Part shown: one piece after another, positions 44,611 through 52,737 of the stretch
Numbering within the stretch: position 1 is the stretch's first letter
Layout of the letters: every line of letters starts with the position of its first letter
Origin: an uncultured Acetatifactor sp.
Lineage (GTDB): Bacteria > Bacillota > Clostridia > Lachnospirales > Lachnospiraceae
Assembly (NCBI GenBank): GCA_910586215.1
Contig: CAJUGH010000009.1
Span: 65,546-129,545, forward strand
Direction of reading: 5' to 3'
DNA length: 64,000 bases
Position numbers and translations under genes: made by a program
The notes under the pieces: model-generated
Database searches by the model: none
Seen by the model: only the letters and a program-made list of their open reading frames with translations
Told to the model about the DNA's origin: nothing

Positions 44611-46086
44611 ATGAGAATACTGATGTTTGACATTGACACCCTGCGGGCAGACCATATGGGATGCTATGGCTATGGCAGGGACACCACGCCGGTAATGGAT
44701 CAGGTGGCCAGGGAGGGGGTCCGTTTTGATGACTACTATTGTCCCAATGCACCGTGCCTGCCCTCCCGCGCCTCCATGATCAGCGGCCAGTATGGGATAC
44801 ACAACGGAATCGTGGGGCATGGTGGCACTGCGGCAGACATGCGGCTCCAGGGCAGCACCAGGAGTTTCACCGATGATATGTCAGAAAATGGCCTTTTCAT
44901 GCAGTTTCGGCGGGCAGGGATGCGCACGGTATCCTTTTCCACCTTCGCAGAGAGGCACAGTGCCTGGTGGTTCAATGCAGGCTTTCATGAGTGCTACAAT
45001 GTGGGACGCCGGGGCGGCGAGTCCGCCGAGATGGTGACGCCCCATGTGCTGGAATGGCTGGAGAAGAACGGGGAACAGGATAACTGGATGATGCATGTAC
45101 ATTTCTGGGATCCCCATACCCCCTACAGGACACCGGCAGATTACAGATGTCCCCTGGAGGGCACGCCCCTTCCCGATGACTGGATCACGGAGGAGATCTT
45201 CGAAGAACATTTGCGTCATATCGGGCCCCATGGTACCAATGAGATCAATATGTGGAACGATGACCATTATGCGGCCTGGCCCAAACACCCTGGCAGGCTG
45301 GATACCCTGGCAGAGGCAAAGGATTTTCTGAACCAGTATGACTACGGGGTACGCTATACGGATGACAATATTGGAAGGATCCTGGGATGGCTGAGGGATC
45401 ATGAACTCTATGATGATGACCTGGCGGTGATCATCACGGCAGACCATGGGGAGGATCTGGGAGAATTCGGGGTCTATGCGGAACACGGCATGGCAGATGA
45501 GCCTGTGTGCCGGATTCCCCTAATCATCCGGTGGCCGGGTATGCAGAAGGGGGCAGTGGTAAAAGGCTTCTATGACAACACGGATCTGACCCCTACCATC
45601 CAGGAACTGCTGGGCGTGCCGAAGATGGATCCCCGGCGGTACCGCTATGACGGGGTTTCCTTTGCAGCGGCTCTGCGGGAAGGTACAGGTACCGGGAAGC
45701 CATACGCCGTGCTGACCCAGTGTGCCCATGTGTGCCAGCGCAGCGTGCGGTTCGGGGATTATATCTATATCCGCACGGTACATGGGGGATACCATCTGCT
45801 GCCGGATGAGATGCTGTTTGATATCCGGAAGGATCCCCATGAACAGCACAATCTGGCGCCAGAGAGACCGGAACTGTGTGCCCAGGGGGCGAAGATGATC
45901 CTGGATTGGAATGATGCCATGATGAAGACATCCCGCTTCGATGTGGATCCCATGTGGACCGTGATGCGGGAGGGCGGCCCGGAGCACTGCAGGGGACAAC
46001 TGCCAGCCTACATCCAGCGCCTTGCGGGCACGCCCCGGGAATACGGAATAAAGCTTCTCAGAGAAAAGTATGGGGAAGAGTGGTAG
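44611..46086 (+). CDS. Sulfatase of the alkaline phosphatase superfamily (Cys-type)
   Basis: 491 residues, no signal peptide, ATG after AGGAGGAGATC. The metal site begins MRILMFDIDTLRADHMGCYGYGR, and CLPSRASMISGQYG carries the CxPSR sulfatase motif whose cysteine is converted to formylglycine. VIITADHGEDLGEFG and a HMYHG-like EHGMADEPVCRIPLIIRWPG complete the active site. It removes sulfate from a carbohydrate or related ester. A radical-SAM maturase follows directly, which matches the need for anaerobic cysteine oxidation. Confidence 0.93.
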   Translation: MRILMFDIDTLRADHMGCYGYGRDTTPVMDQVAREGVRFDDYYCPNAPCLPSRASMISGQYGIHNGIVGHGGTAADMRLQGSTRSFTDDMSENGLFMQFRRAGMRTVSFSTFAERHSAWWFNAGFHECYNVGRRGGESAEMVTPHVLEWLEKNGEQDNWMMHVHFWDPHTPYRTPADYRCPLEGTPLPDDWITEEIFEEHLRHIGPHGTNEINMWNDDHYAAWPKHPGRLDTLAEAKDFLNQYDYGVRYTDDNIGRILGWLRDHELYDDDLAVIITADHGEDLGEFGVYAEHGMADEPVCRIPLIIRWPGMQKGAVVKGFYDNTDLTPTIQELLGVPKMDPRRYRYDGVSFAAALREGTGTGKPYAVLTQCAHVCQRSVRFGDYIYIRTVHGGYHLLPDEMLFDIRKDPHEQHNLAPERPELCAQGAKMILDWNDAMMKTSRFDVDPMWTVMREGGPEHCRGQLPAYIQRLAGTPREYGIKLLREKYGEEW

Positions 46087-46184
46087 GGATAAAGTAGCAG
46101 ATAGAAACGGAAACGGGGGCAGCAAAGGGCAGGAAAATGTAGGGAATGGGATCATGCGGAATGCTGCGGGAGTGGGAAAGTGAC

Positions 46185-47291
46185 ATGGAATGTATCATGG
46201 TGAAACCGGCCTCCGGGCTGTGTAATATGCGGTGCAGGTATTGCTTCTACGCGGATGAGATGAACCACAGACAGCAGGCTTCCTACGGGATCATGTCCCA
46301 GGAGACGATGGAATGTGTGGTGCGCAAGACCCTGGCCCAGGCGGCCGGAGGCTGTACCTTTGCCTTTCAAGGGGGGGAGCCTACCTTGGCAGGGCTGGAT
46401 TTTTATCGGAAATGGCTGCAGGCAGAAGAAATGTACAATGAAAAGGGGATTCCCATTTCTCATGCCCTGCAGACCAATGGTTCCCTGCTGGACCAGGAGT
46501 GGTGTGATTTCCTGGCCCGGCACCGTTTCCTGGTGGGCCTGTCTGTGGACGGAATCAAGGCTACACACGATGCTTTCCGTAAGGGCGCCCAGAGGGAAGA
46601 TACCTATTTCCGCACTCTGGAGGCAGCAGGGCGGCTGAACCAGACAGGGGTGCAGTTCAATGTGCTGACTGTGGTGAACAGCAGGACGGCACCGAAGATC
46701 CGCCGGATCTATGAGCAGTACAGGAAGATGGGATTTGCCTGGCAGCAGTACATCGCCTGCCTGGACCCATTGGGGGAGAAGCAGGGACGGCAGGAATATT
46801 CCCTGACACCTGAGTCCTATGGGCAGTTCCTAATAGATCTGTTCGAACTGTGGGAAATCGATGTGAAGCGGGGGGAACAGCCCTATATCAGACAGTTTGA
46901 AAACTATGTGGGTATCCTGCTGGGACAGGAGCCGGAGTCCTGCGAACAGAGGGGATACTGCAGCCGCCAGACCGTGGTGGAGGCAGATGGCAGTGTGTAT
47001 CCTTGTGATTTCTATGTGATGGATTCGTACAGACTGGGGAACCTGGTTACGGACGACTGGGGGACCATAGAGGGCAGGAGAAGGGAACTTCAGTTCTCGG
47101 AGCATTCCCTGGATCATGCACAGACATGCAGACAGTGCCAGTACTTCCGGATCTGCCGGGGCGGGTGCCACAGGCACCGGGAACAGCCGGGCACGGCAGA
47201 GGGAGAGAACTACTTCTGCCAGTCTTACCGGATGTTCTTCGATGCCTGTCTGCCGGGGCTTAAGAGGATTGCAGCGTCTTGCGGGCGGTGA
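46185..47291 (+). CDS. Anaerobic sulfatase maturase (radical SAM, SPASM)
   Basis: 368 residues. The radical SAM cluster motif is CNMRCRYC (residues ~12-19) followed by FAFQGGEPTLAGLDFY. The C-terminal SPASM region has GYCSRQTVVEADGSVYPCDFYV and CRQCQYFRICRGGCHRHRE, with the cysteines for two auxiliary clusters. It oxidises the sulfatase active-site cysteine to formylglycine. The ATG at 46185 starts the conserved part; an earlier start at 46146 adds 13 unlikely residues. Its 3' end overlaps the convergent DUF89 gene by 32 bases. Confidence 0.92.
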   Translation: MECIMVKPASGLCNMRCRYCFYADEMNHRQQASYGIMSQETMECVVRKTLAQAAGGCTFAFQGGEPTLAGLDFYRKWLQAEEMYNEKGIPISHALQTNGSLLDQEWCDFLARHRFLVGLSVDGIKATHDAFRKGAQREDTYFRTLEAAGRLNQTGVQFNVLTVVNSRTAPKIRRIYEQYRKMGFAWQQYIACLDPLGEKQGRQEYSLTPESYGQFLIDLFELWEIDVKRGEQPYIRQFENYVGILLGQEPESCEQRGYCSRQTVVEADGSVYPCDFYVMDSYRLGNLVTDDWGTIEGRRRELQFSEHSLDHAQTCRQCQYFRICRGGCHRHREQPGTAEGENYFCQSYRMFFDACLPGLKRIAASCGR

Positions 47292-48165
47292 GCATCTTCT
47301 CCCGTATCAGGACCGCCGTGAGCCGGGGGATTCCGAATTCCCGGGCAAACATGTCGCATTTGCACAGGAACAGGTAATAGATATTTTTCCCGCATAGCCG
47401 CAGGGTCTCGTAGTTAGCCTGGCCCTTGGATAGAATGATGTCCGCAGACTCCAATGCTGTGGCCGCTTCTTCGGACAGGTTAGGAATCCAGGTTCCGGCT
47501 ATCTGGCTTCCATTGCCGATCACTTTCACCAGATCCGGAAGTCCTATCTGGACAGCATCCTCCATGGTGGCATCATTCAGCACAGGCCTACCCTTGACCA
47601 CGACCGTAACCTCCAGCTGGGGGTAGAGCCGCAGGATAGTCTGGATCAGTAGTTTGTCCATGACAATCTCGCCACAATTGTCCGTGAGGAATACCAGCCT
47701 GGCAGCAGCAGACAGATCCTCCCGCAGGGCAGCACAGGTGGCCTGGGGAAAGGTGATATAGTCGGCTTCATTGAGAAGCTGGGACAGGCGTTCTTCCTCC
47801 ACATTCTTCATGGCACCGAAATCAATATAGTTACCAGCGGCGGCGTACTGCAGGGCCGACAGCAGGGGATCTGGTGCGTCCGCTATCTTCTGGGAGATAT
47901 TCTCCTCATATCCTAACATGACCTGGTTGAAATACTGTTTTACCTCGGCATATTCATCCGTAAGTCCGAACATCTCCCGGCGTATATCATTGATCCGTCT
48001 TACGATTACGGGGGAAGCATCCGTCACAGGCGCTTCCAGCAGCAGGCGCAGTACCCGCCGCATATAAGTCAGCTTTTCTTCCTCAGTGGCATTCTCGGGA
48101 TATTTCTCCAGATATCTGCCCGCCAGACAGGACAGGCACTCGGGACGCAGTCGCTCAATTTGCAT
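47260..48165 (-). CDS. DUF89 / ARMT1-like damage-control phosphatase family protein
   Basis: 301 residues, ATG after CAAGGAG. RLRPECLSCLAGRYLEKYPE carries the N-terminal cysteine pair; LVFLTDNCGEIVMDKLLIQTIL is the metal-binding core (DNxGE, here DNCGE), followed by VKGRPVLNDATMEDA, and ILSKGQANYETL and FLCKCDMFAREFG near the end. DUF89 proteins are metal-dependent phosphatases thought to remove damaged sugar phosphates or nucleotides. Overlap with the maturase end is antisense. Confidence 0.92.
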   Translation of the reverse strand: MQIERLRPECLSCLAGRYLEKYPENATEEEKLTYMRRVLRLLLEAPVTDASPVIVRRINDIRREMFGLTDEYAEVKQYFNQVMLGYEENISQKIADAPDPLLSALQYAAAGNYIDFGAMKNVEEERLSQLLNEADYITFPQATCAALREDLSAAARLVFLTDNCGEIVMDKLLIQTILRLYPQLEVTVVVKGRPVLNDATMEDAVQIGLPDLVKVIGNGSQIAGTWIPNLSEEAATALESADIILSKGQANYETLRLCGKNIYYLFLCKCDMFAREFGIPRLTAVLIREKMLTARKTLQSS

Positions 48166-48277
48166 AGGAATCTACTCCTTGTGGGGCGTGGGTTATGGTT
48201 CCGTGAACCATGGTTATTCTATTCAAGGACAGTATACCTGTTTTGAATGCCTGCCACAAGTCCTAATTGAAAGAATA

Positions 48278-48395
48278 TTACTGTTCACAGCAACATATAC
48301 ACACAAAATGGGCAAAAACAGCCCATTTTGGCGCATGCAGTCCCTGGTTTTATGTGCAAAGTTCGCACAAAAACACCTCGCGGTACCATCCCGTA
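48278..48395 (-). repeat. Palindromic intergenic repeat, family A, copy 4 (inverted)
   Basis: Read on the minus strand it has ACCGCGAGGTGTTTTTGTGCG, then GCGCCAAAATGGGC pairing with GCCCATTTTGTGTGTA, then GTTGCTGTGAACAGTAA: the core and right end of family A. The left end is degenerate. It is next to the control region of the contractile tail cluster. Confidence 0.75.
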
Positions 48396-48442
48396 AAAAA
48401 TAACAAAAGAATATTCAGAAAATTAGTTTATAAAAATTTCCG

Positions 48443-48502
48443 TTGCAAAATAAGAACAGATGTTCTATAATACAGATATTAAGAATTTAGAACATATGTT
48501 TG
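48443..48502 (+). promoter_or_regulatory. Promoter with two LexA-like boxes
   Basis: TTGCAA (48443-48448), 17-base spacer, TATAAT (48466-48471). AGAACAGATGTTCT (48453-48466) fills the spacer and AGAACATATGTTTG (48489-48502) lies just past the start point. Both match the Gram-positive SOS box CGAACRNRYGTTYG. LexA would block this promoter until DNA damage. It drives the 33-codon gene at 48522. Confidence 0.85.
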
Positions 48503-48521
48503 TATCACGGGGGATAGGAAT

Positions 48522-48623
48522 ATGGATTACAAAAAGCTTATTATAGAGCTACTTGACAAAACAGATGACCGCAGGTTAAGGCTGATCTTATGCTATATCA
48601 AGGCACTTCTGGGACTGCATTAG
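48522..48623 (+). CDS. Small SOS-controlled protein, 33 residues
   Basis: A short frame after GGGGGATAGG encodes MDYKKLIIELLDKTDDRRLR, then LILCYIKALLGLH. Such ~30-50-residue helical proteins occur in Clostridia near Xre regulators. It sits directly behind a LexA-boxed promoter and converges on the Xre repressor gene, overlapping its end by four bases. It could be an antirepressor, or its transcript could act as antisense to the repressor mRNA. Function is inferred only from position. Confidence 0.65.
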   Translation: MDYKKLIIELLDKTDDRRLRLILCYIKALLGLH

Positions 48624-48988
48624 TCCCCATCTCTTTTCATGGAGTCCGCTAGTTTTTCCAGTACTTTCCACTCGGTTTCATCCAGGCTTGCCAGGGCAGA
48701 GAGGAGCCGGCGCCGGAAGGAGTCTTCTTCATCCCTTAGCAGGCCGCCGATAAAGGTGGCAATCTGTTCATCCGGTGTCTGTTCCTGGAACATCTCCCCG
48801 GTACCTTCCCTAAGCCAGCGCTCGTTGACATGGAATTCCCTGCAGATTGAGACAATGATGGCATCAATAGGGATATTCCTGCCAGTCTCATAATTGGCAA
48901 AGGAATTGCGTTTGACACCGATCCTGTCTGCAAAGTCCTGCTGGGTCAGGTGCAGGGTTTTTCTGAGTGTTTTCAATCTTTCCTTCAT
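48620..48988 (-). CDS. Xre-family repressor of the contractile tail cluster
   Basis: 122 residues from ATG after GGAAGGG. The helix-turn-helix is LRKTLHLTQQDFADRIGVKRNSFANYETGRNIPIDAIIVSICREF, followed by VNERWLREGTGEMF and a C-terminal helical tail. This is the common Clostridia phage Cro/CI-like type. It is divergent from the tail operon; paired operator half-sites lie in the intergenic DNA. Confidence 0.88.
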   Translation of the reverse strand: MKERLKTLRKTLHLTQQDFADRIGVKRNSFANYETGRNIPIDAIIVSICREFHVNERWLREGTGEMFQEQTPDEQIATFIGGLLRDEEDSFRRRLLSALASLDETEWKVLEKLADSMKRDGD

Positions 48989-49069
48989 TGTATTACAGTT
49001 CCCTTCCTTTCCATCTAAATATACAGACAAAAAAACAGCATGTCAATTCATTTGCCCTTGAAAAAATAA

Positions 49070-49152
49070 ATGTGCTAAAAACAACAAAATAGGACTTGAC
49101 AAATGTGTTTATAGCACATATAATAGTCTCAACAGCAACGAACAAATGTTTG
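49070..49152 (+). promoter_or_regulatory. Promoter, Xre operators and LexA box of the contractile tail operon
   Basis: TTGACA (49096-49101), 17-base spacer, TATAAT (49119-49124). The half-sites ATGTGCTAAAAAC (49070-49082) and GTGTTTATAGCACAT (49105-49119) are inverted copies of one motif and flank the -35 box, fitting Xre binding. CGAACAAATGTTTG (49139-49152) is a near-perfect LexA box just past the start. Two repressors thus appear to guard one promoter. Confidence 0.87.
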
Positions 49153-49213
49153 TTTTCTGCAATATAAAGAGAGGTGGGTGAGGAAACATGTGAAAGCAGG
49201 AAAGGAGGCCGGA

Positions 49214-49645
49214 ATGATCAATACAATCATGGAAGCAGTAGGAGAAGCCCTTGACGCAGAATTTGGCGAAGGATACGGAATCTGTACGGAGGAAACGGGA
49301 CAGGGCATAAAGGCACCTTATTTTTCCATCCGGTGCCTGGAATCTGCCAGTGAGCTATTCCGGGGAAAAAGGTATTACAGAAGCAGCCGGTTCTGCATCC
49401 AGTATTTCCCGTTGTCACAGGATGGCAGGAACAGGGAATGCTACAGCGTGCTTGACCGGCTGTGTACGTGCCTGGAGCACATCCCTGCCGGCAGCCTGAT
49501 ACGGGGAACCGGGATGAAGGGGAAGATGGCAGGAGGCATCCTGGAATTTTCCGTGAATTATGACTGCTTTGTCAACAGGACGGAGGAAGAGGAACCGGGA
49601 ATCGGGGAGATGATGTCCCACACAGGGGTAAAGAAAGGTGATTGA
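49214..49645 (+). CDS. Tail terminator-family protein (contractile cluster)
   Basis: 143 residues from ATG after AAAGGAGG. MINTIMEAVGEALDAEFGEGYGICTEETGQGIKAPYFSIRCL and KRYYRSSRFCIQYFP match the DUF6838 phage tail terminator family of PBSX-like elements. It caps the tail tube. It is the first structural gene; no head genes precede it. Confidence 0.82.
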   Translation: MINTIMEAVGEALDAEFGEGYGICTEETGQGIKAPYFSIRCLESASELFRGKRYYRSSRFCIQYFPLSQDGRNRECYSVLDRLCTCLEHIPAGSLIRGTGMKGKMAGGILEFSVNYDCFVNRTEEEEPGIGEMMSHTGVKKGD

Positions 49646-49646
49646 A

Positions 49647-49853
49647 TTGGCAAAAAGAAAAAATGTGGTATCTGGATCTGTGCCGGAATGTGACCGGCAG
49701 GAACCAGGATATACCCGTGGGCAGATCCTTGCATCTGCCCGGTACAGGAACAGGAAGGACCTGGTGTCTGCCCTGCTGGAAGAAGGCAGGACGTATACCA
49801 TGGAAGAGGTTGACCGGCAGGTGAACCGATTTATGAAAGGAGAGGTGAAATAA
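49647..49853 (+). CDS. Small phage protein preceding the sheath gene
   Basis: 68 residues from a TTG start (MAKRKNVVSG) 7 bases after AAAGGTG; a GTG three codons upstream is part of the ribosome site. The C-terminal part, YTRGQILASARYRNRKDLVSALL followed by YTMEEVDRQVNRFMKG, is a short helical domain common at this place in PBSX-like tail loci. Role unknown. It ends two bases before the sheath start. Confidence 0.7.
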   Translation: MAKRKNVVSGSVPECDRQEPGYTRGQILASARYRNRKDLVSALLEEGRTYTMEEVDRQVNRFMKGEVK

Positions 49854-49854
49854 G

Positions 49855-51162
49855 ATGGCTTTAGGTGGTGGCACATTTGTTACACAGAATAAGAAACTGC
49901 CCGGCGCGTATATCAATTTTGTATCGCTGGCCAGGGCATCTGCCGCATTGTTTGGCAGGGGGATCTGTACTATGCCCCTGGAATTGGACTGGGGAACGGA
50001 TGAAGAGGTTTTTGAAGTATCCAATGAGGATTTCCGAAAGGACAGCATGAGGCTCTTCGGCTATGCGGCAGACCATGGGAAGATGAAGGGACTGCATGAC
50101 CTGTTCCTGCATGCGCGGACCCTGTATGCCTACCGGGTGAACAGCGGTGGACAGAAGGCGGAGAATACATTTGCAGTTGCCCGGTGCAGCGGTGTCCGTG
50201 GCAATGACCTGAAGATTGTCATCCAGGCAAATGTGGATGATGACAGCCTGTATGATGTCAGCACTTACCTGGGAACTATGCTGGTGGACAGTCAGACAGT
50301 ATCCTCTGCCAGTGACCTGGCAGAAAATGCATATGTGAAGTTCAAGCAGGAGGCAGAACTGGCTGTGACGGCAGCCACACCCCTGTCCGGCGGCACCAAT
50401 GGGACGGCAGACGGCGCCGCCCACCAGAAGTACCTGGACAAGATCGAGAGCTATTCCTACAACACGATGGGTGTGGCCGTCACGGAGGATACCATCAAGA
50501 AACTGTATGTATCCTTTAACAGGAGGCTGCGGGACGAGATGGGCATCAAGTTCCAGCTGGTGCTCTACCAGAGTGCGGCAGACTACATGGGAACCATCAG
50601 CGTGGAGAACAAGACCCTGGATGAAGGCTGGCCGGAATCTTCCCTTGTATACTGGGTGACAGGTGCAGAATGTGGCTGTGAGGTAAACCGTTCCTGCCAG
50701 AACCAGAGATATGACGGCTCCTTCACGGTTTTTGCGGATTATACCCAGACACAGCTGGCACAGGGCCTGGACAAAGGACAGTTCCTGCTGCACAGGGTCA
50801 ATGCGGACATCCGGGTGCTGGAAGATATCAACAGCATGGTGACAACCACGGACACGGAAGGGGATATCTTCAAGGACAACCAGGTCATCCGGGTCATAGA
50901 CCAACTGGGCAATGACGATGCTGCCCTGTTCCAGACCAAGTACCTTGGGGTGGTGCCCAACAAGGCTTCCGGCAGGACGTCCCTGTGGTCTGACCTGAAG
51001 AAACTGCGGGAGGATCTGCAGGCCATCGGTGCCATTGAGAATTTTACGGATGAGGACCTGACTGTGGAACAGGGAGACTCAAAGCGATCTGTGGTGGTCA
51101 CAGGCACCATTGAGGTAGTGAATGCCATGGGCAGGCTCTATATGACCAATGTGGTGAAATAA
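49855..51162 (+). CDS. Phage tail sheath protein (XkdK-like)
   Basis: 435 residues, ATG after AAAGGAGAGG. ALGGGTFVTQNKKLPGAYINFVS and FGRGICTMPLELDWGTDEEVFEVS at the N-terminus, then KNTFAVARCSGVRGNDLKI-type beta domain, and the C-terminal ESSLVYWVTGAECGCEVNRSCQN and IRVLEDINSMVT with a final AMGRLYMTNVVK, are those of contractile sheath proteins of the PBSX/diffocin type. The sheath makes this tail contractile and so R-type-like. Confidence 0.95.
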   Translation: MALGGGTFVTQNKKLPGAYINFVSLARASAALFGRGICTMPLELDWGTDEEVFEVSNEDFRKDSMRLFGYAADHGKMKGLHDLFLHARTLYAYRVNSGGQKAENTFAVARCSGVRGNDLKIVIQANVDDDSLYDVSTYLGTMLVDSQTVSSASDLAENAYVKFKQEAELAVTAATPLSGGTNGTADGAAHQKYLDKIESYSYNTMGVAVTEDTIKKLYVSFNRRLRDEMGIKFQLVLYQSAADYMGTISVENKTLDEGWPESSLVYWVTGAECGCEVNRSCQNQRYDGSFTVFADYTQTQLAQGLDKGQFLLHRVNADIRVLEDINSMVTTTDTEGDIFKDNQVIRVIDQLGNDDAALFQTKYLGVVPNKASGRTSLWSDLKKLREDLQAIGAIENFTDEDLTVEQGDSKRSVVVTGTIEVVNAMGRLYMTNVVK

Positions 51163-51310
51163 AAAGCCGCTTCCCGCGGAGGGCGCGGGAAATGCTTCTG
51201 CGCACAGCACACAGGACCTGGAACAAATGAGCAACAAGATGGATGGCTCCTTACGGGCCGTAAGGAGGTATCCACCGTCAACATATTGTAATGAGAAGGA
51301 GTGAAAGAGT

Positions 51311-51793
51311 ATGGAGAACAATGTAACCATGAAAGCAATGGATACCATAGCCGCGAAGCTGGGGGAATGCTTTCTGACCATCGGTACCCACAGGTACAAT
51401 TTCATGCAGATGATCGACATAGAGGCCAAGGTGGAGAAGACCAAGTCTACGGTTCCCCGCCTGGGGGCCATCATGGCAGGACATAAGTCCTGCGGTATGG
51501 AAGGCACCTTCTCCGGCACCGCACACTATAACCAGTCGGTACTCAGACAGGCATTGCTGGACTACAAGAACACTGGCAGGGATGTGTATTTTGAGATGCA
51601 GATTACCAATGACGACCCCACATCTGAGGCGGGCCGGCAGACAATTATCCTCTATGGCTGCAATACGGACGGGGGTGTCCTGGCGAAATTCGATGCGGGT
51701 GGGGAGTACCTGGATGAAGAGATCGAAGGAACCTTTGAGGACTTCTCCATGCCGGAGTCTTTTGCCCAGCTGACAGGGTTCCTTACCAATTAG
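51311..51793 (+). CDS. Phage tail tube protein (XkdM-like)
   Basis: 160 residues, ATG after AGGAGTGAAAGAGT. AKLGECFLTIGTHRYNFMQMIDIEAKVEKTKSTVPRLG and GTFSGTAHYNQSVLRQALLDYKNTG match the XkdM inner tube family. It forms the rigid tube inside the sheath. A 148-base gap before it contains a GC-rich hairpin (CCGCTTCCCGCGGAGGGCGCGGG) and no gene. Confidence 0.92.
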   Translation: MENNVTMKAMDTIAAKLGECFLTIGTHRYNFMQMIDIEAKVEKTKSTVPRLGAIMAGHKSCGMEGTFSGTAHYNQSVLRQALLDYKNTGRDVYFEMQITNDDPTSEAGRQTIILYGCNTDGGVLAKFDAGGEYLDEEIEGTFEDFSMPESFAQLTGFLTN

Positions 51794-52066
51794 CAAGCCA
51801 TGTGGCAAAATGGAATCCGGTCCGTACACCAGGAAAACCGGAAAAGTTCCTCCTGCGGGTTCCTGTAAGACCTGTGGGAGGGGATTCCACCATATGGGGG
51901 ATACTGCTTAAGCGGTGTCTGAAAGGTGGAAAGAAATGGCAGCAGTTCAGACAGGGTACGGAACTGTTACAAGAAATGTCCGAATAGGGAATGGATGTCC
52001 GCAGGAGGACTTATAAACAGTCTTCCTGCAACGGGAAAAAGTGAAAAATACACAGGGAGGTATCAG

Positions 52067-52498
52067 ATGTCAAAATTCAGCAGATTTATGAAAGAAAATA
52101 AAAATGTAAAGCCCAATGAGAGGTATGCGCCCACGGCCACATTACAGGATGAGAATGGGAAACCCCTGGAATGGGAGTTCAAGCAGATCAGTTCCAGGGA
52201 AAACGAGGCACTGCGGGATGCCTGTACCATGGAAGTACAGGTCAAGGGAAAGCCAAATCTCTTTAGGCCTAAGGTGAAGACAGCAGAGTATCTGGCGAAG
52301 ATGATCGTGGCATCCACGGTATATCCGGATCTGTATGATGTAGGGCTGCAGGACAGCTATGGTGTCAAGACCCCGGAGGAACTGCTGTATGCCCTGGTAG
52401 ATAATGCAGGGGAATACCAGGAATTCACGGTCTGGATGCAGAAGTTCCAGGGCTTCACCAAGAGTCTGGATGACAAGGTGGAAGAAGCAAAAAACTGA
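52067..52498 (+). CDS. Tail assembly chaperone, XkdN-like (short form)
   Basis: 143 residues from ATG after AGGGAGG. FKQISSRENEALRDACTMEVQ and KTAEYLAKMIVASTVYPDLYDVGLQDSYGVKTPEELLYAL are typical of the XkdN chaperone. It stops at TGA right after a slippery A AAA AAC; a -1 shift extends it by 63 residues to 52686 (206 in total). The extension (SFAYYALHKLHILPSVFLGM, then EQEKAFVIAAIQIKAEND) has the usual gpT-like content. It helps assemble the tape measure and tube. The 270-base gap before it (51794-52066) shows no gene. Confidence 0.9.
   Translation: MSKFSRFMKENKNVKPNERYAPTATLQDENGKPLEWEFKQISSRENEALRDACTMEVQVKGKPNLFRPKVKTAEYLAKMIVASTVYPDLYDVGLQDSYGVKTPEELLYALVDNAGEYQEFTVWMQKFQGFTKSLDDKVEEAKN
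52489..52495 (+). other. -1 programmed frameshift site A AAA AAC
   Basis: Classic X XXY YYZ heptamer whose last codon AAC is followed at once by TGA. From base 52495 the -1 frame runs 63 codons to the stop at 52684-52686 without its own start. Confidence 0.9.
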
Positions 52499-52737
52499 TT
52501 GAGGGGGACGATGGTGAGGCAAGTTTTGCCTACTATGCCCTCCATAAGCTGCACATCCTGCCCTCTGTCTTCCTTGGAATGGACGAACAGGAAAAGGCTT
52601 TCGTGATTGCTGCCATCCAGATCAAGGCAGAGAACGACAAGAAGGAAAAGAAAAGGGCAGAGAGCAGGGCAAGGAAAAAACATTGATACAGCACTGTCTG
52701 GGAAGGTGGTGCTGTCTGGGAAAGGCAGGTGGTCTAT

